Origin: Leptospira sp. GIMC2001
GTDB lineage: Bacteria; Spirochaetota; Leptospiria; Leptospirales; Leptospiraceae
Assembly (NCBI RefSeq): GCF_028462125.1
Contig: NZ_CP115468.1
Coordinates: forward strand, 1,602,112 to 1,666,111
Length of the DNA stretch: 64,000 nucleotides
Direction of reading: 5' to 3'
The position numbers and the translations under genes are program-made. The stretch's first letter is position 1. The number at the start of each line of letters is the position of its first letter. A model generated the notes under the pieces. It saw nothing but the letters and a program-made list of their open reading frames with translations, was not told where the DNA came from and did no database searches. Below are positions 62,383 to 64,000 of the stretch, one piece after another.

Positions 62383-63165
62383 TTAGAACGCGCTGAGTGC
62401 AGCTCGTATAAAGCTCGTTACTGGTGCCTGCTCGCGAAGGTCTTCGAGTCCTTCTCTCAGTTCACGTAGTACGATCTGGGCATCCGTTAGAGTAGTATTC
62501 ACGTTCTTGTGCATTTCTTGTTCGTTGATCAATCGGCCTAATGTTCCTTCGCCGTTGTTGATTTTGGATGTAATAGAAGCAACATTGATCATTGTTTTTC
62601 GGATATCTACTCGGTTCTCTGCAATCAGCTCTGAGAGCGAAACCAGTGGGTCTTCGGTCACAGTACCTCGGAGTGACAAGTTCGGTTTGGATTTGTTGGG
62701 TTCCATGGTAAAATCGCTCAAAACTAGATACTCTTGACCATCCGTATCTAATTCTTGAGTTTTAGGATCTTTTGGATATCGGGAACCTGGATTGAGTGAT
62801 ATGATTCTACCTGATAATAGAGATTCGTTTTTGATTGTAGCTTCATAGTTTTCATAGATTTTCATTGGGCCTTTGAGAGCTAAGGTGATTTCCACTTTTG
62901 TGCCCACGCCTGGAATGCCTTTTGGTAGAATTTTGCCTTCTTCGTCAATTTGGACTAGGTCTACTTTGGATACATAGCCATAAGGAACTCCATGAATCGT
63001 CACGCGGTTTCCAATTTTGATACCGTCTGCGTTGGGAAAATGTATAATAGCTTCTACGCCTTTGCTCTGAAGGGGTCCTCCTTCCGTGAGAATGGTAAAA
63101 TACCCGACTATCGCTAAGGATGAGATAAATATAAGTCCGACTATTGAGTATTTGAATGCTTGCAT
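62383..63165 (-). CDS. mlaD: MlaD family lipid-transport protein (MCE domain)
   Basis: Periplasmic, membrane-anchored lipid-binding subunit of the Mla phospholipid transporter, 260 residues. One N-terminal helix (about 5-25) leads to an MCE domain (about 35-120: AIIHFPNADGIKIGNRVTIHGVPYGYVSKVDL). The C-terminal half is helical (NNGEGTLGRLINEQEMHKNVNTTL) as in MCE tunnels. The ATPase gene lies 56 bases upstream. The permease (MlaE) is expected beyond the window end. Confidence 0.88.
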   Translation of the reverse strand: MQAFKYSIVGLIFISSLAIVGYFTILTEGGPLQSKGVEAIIHFPNADGIKIGNRVTIHGVPYGYVSKVDLVQIDEEGKILPKGIPGVGTKVEITLALKGPMKIYENYEATIKNESLLSGRIISLNPGSRYPKDPKTQELDTDGQEYLVLSDFTMEPNKSKPNLSLRGTVTEDPLVSLSELIAENRVDIRKTMINVASITSKINNGEGTLGRLINEQEMHKNVNTTLTDAQIVLRELREGLEDLREQAPVTSFIRAALSAF

Positions 63166-63221
63166 GCTATTAAAACTTTTCCTTAGTTGTTGTCTGTTAA
63201 CTGCTTTTCGTCAATGTTTTT

Positions 63222-63992
63222 TCATTTATCGGAATGATCTAGAATCATGGGACCTTTTGTTCGACCATGTATAAACTGTTGAATCAGAGGATTGGGAGAA
63301 TTTTGAATCTCTTCAACAGTTCCGCACATAATCACTTGACCTTCATATATAAAACTGATCCGATCTGCGATCATATATGCACTCGACATATCATGGGTGA
63401 CGACTATGGAAGTTAGACCCAATTCTTTCTTGAGACGAATGATAAGCTCGTTTATCACATTGGACATAACTGGATCTAAGCCAGATGTAGGTTCATCATA
63501 CATTACAATTTCTGGGTTGGTGGTGAGTGCTCGAGCAAGTCCTGCTCTTTTTTTCATTCCACCTGAAATATTCGATGGCAATGTATCTTTTGCGGGAATG
63601 AGATCCAGCCATTTCAATTTCTCCATTACCAAACGATCAATTTCTTTTTCGTTCGCAAGCTTGTGCTCTCGAAGTGGGAGGGCAACATTATCATAGACCG
63701 AAAGCCAATTGATCAAGGCTCCACTCTGGAATAGAACACCCATTCTTGCTCGCAATTTTGATTTGGCATCATCACTCTCACCAGAAATTTTCTGTCCGAA
63801 CACATAACAATCTCCAGAATCCGGTTCGAGCAGCCCAGTGATATGCTTAAGAGACACACTCTTTCCAGTTCCGGATGGCCCAAGGATAACCATCGTTTCG
63901 CCTTGTCGCACCTGCAGATCCATTCCTTTTAGGATATGTCTTGATCCAAAGGACTTGTGGACTTTTTTCATTTCTACAATAATCTTGCTCAT
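63222..63992 (-). CDS. mlaF: Mla-type ABC transporter ATP-binding protein
   Basis: ATPase of the Mla lipid transporter, 256 residues. Walker A is GPSGTGKSV, the signature ISGGMKKR, Walker [17 protein letters not shown], and the switch His in [36 protein letters not shown] and the SGLDPxxS phrase are typical of MlaF/Ttg2A. With mlaD downstream it keeps the outer membrane lipid-asymmetric. The start codon is complete at the window edge; the gene before it is not seen. Confidence 0.9.
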   Translation of the reverse strand: MSKIIVEMKKVHKSFGSRHILKGMDLQVRQGETMVILGPSGTGKSVSLKHITGLLEPDSGDCYVFGQKISGESDDAKSKLRARMGVLFQSGALINWLSVYDNVALPLREHKLANEKEIDRLVMEKLKWLDLIPAKDTLPSNISGGMKKRAGLARALTTNPEIVMYDEPTSGLDPVMSNVINELIIRLKKELGLTSIVVTHDMSSAYMIADRISFIYEGQVIMCGTVEEIQNSPNPLIQQFIHGRTKGPMILDHSDK

Positions 63993-64000
63993 AATTTCTA

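Overview
The window looks like chromosomal DNA of a spirochaete of the genus Leptospira or a close relative. The DNA is AT-rich. Several short secreted proteins have loose spirochaete-type lipoboxes (Cys near residue 20, often preceded by Asn or Ser). Two DUF1574 proteins, a family I associate with Leptospira, sit beside an MBOAT acyltransferase. The window also has LPS and outer-membrane genes (lpxC, mlaD, mlaF), a non-mevalonate isoprenoid gene (ispD) and a flagellar chaperone (fliS). The genus call rests on family knowledge and not on a database search. A saprophytic species is my guess.

Layout. 1-2583: end of lysA, ispD, and a PilZ membrane protein. 2665-3410: tRNA-Leu(UAG) followed by a mosaic of repeats that copies the 3' end of the tRNA. 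3551-14427: accessory-looking stretch with a seven-bladed-propeller secreted protein, a doubly deleted adenylate cyclase pseudogene, secreted and lipoproteins, a histidine kinase, a TetR regulator with palindromes beside it, orphan membrane proteins, an acyltransferase, a beta-lactamase-fold hydrolase, and a small lipoprotein next to its own decayed paralogue. 14497-18230: a YihY membrane protein with a beta-propeller inserted in it, a SPOR protein and coaE. 18295-23485: two divergent units with two UbiA prenyltransferases, a CarR/CrtY-type lycopene-cyclase-like protein, an ABC-2 exporter and an unknown protein. 23495-33869: Gly-rich repeat protein, lipoprotein MsrA, a second ABC-2 exporter, tRNA-Phe, CDGSH protein, ketopantoate-reductase-like enzyme with an unusual radical SAM protein, a sugar-dehydrogenase-like protein, a FecR lipoprotein and a CNNM/CBS transporter. 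33826-39382: lipA, an RsuA-type pseudouridine synthase, and DUF1574/MBOAT surface O-acylation genes.

39431-50818 is a sulfur-assimilation island. A CysH-CysD fusion and CysN make APS and reduce it to sulfite. CysJ and CysI reduce sulfite to sulfide. SUMT and a Met8-type enzyme supply siroheme for CysI. An SsuD-like monooxygenase may release sulfite from organosulfonates. A peroxiredoxin sits between the two arms.

51056-63992 is mostly housekeeping: transaldolase, purH-purN, flagellar genes with a J-domain protein, DedA, dgt, ptsI, lpxC and the Mla lipid-transport genes.

The best candidates for something not yet described are the UbiA/lycopene-cyclase-like/ABC cluster, the tRNA-Leu-tail repeat mosaic, the CysH-CysD fusion, the YihY-propeller fusion and the radical SAM protein with a CX8CX2C cluster. 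No CRISPR array, prophage, insertion sequence, rRNA or replication origin was seen.
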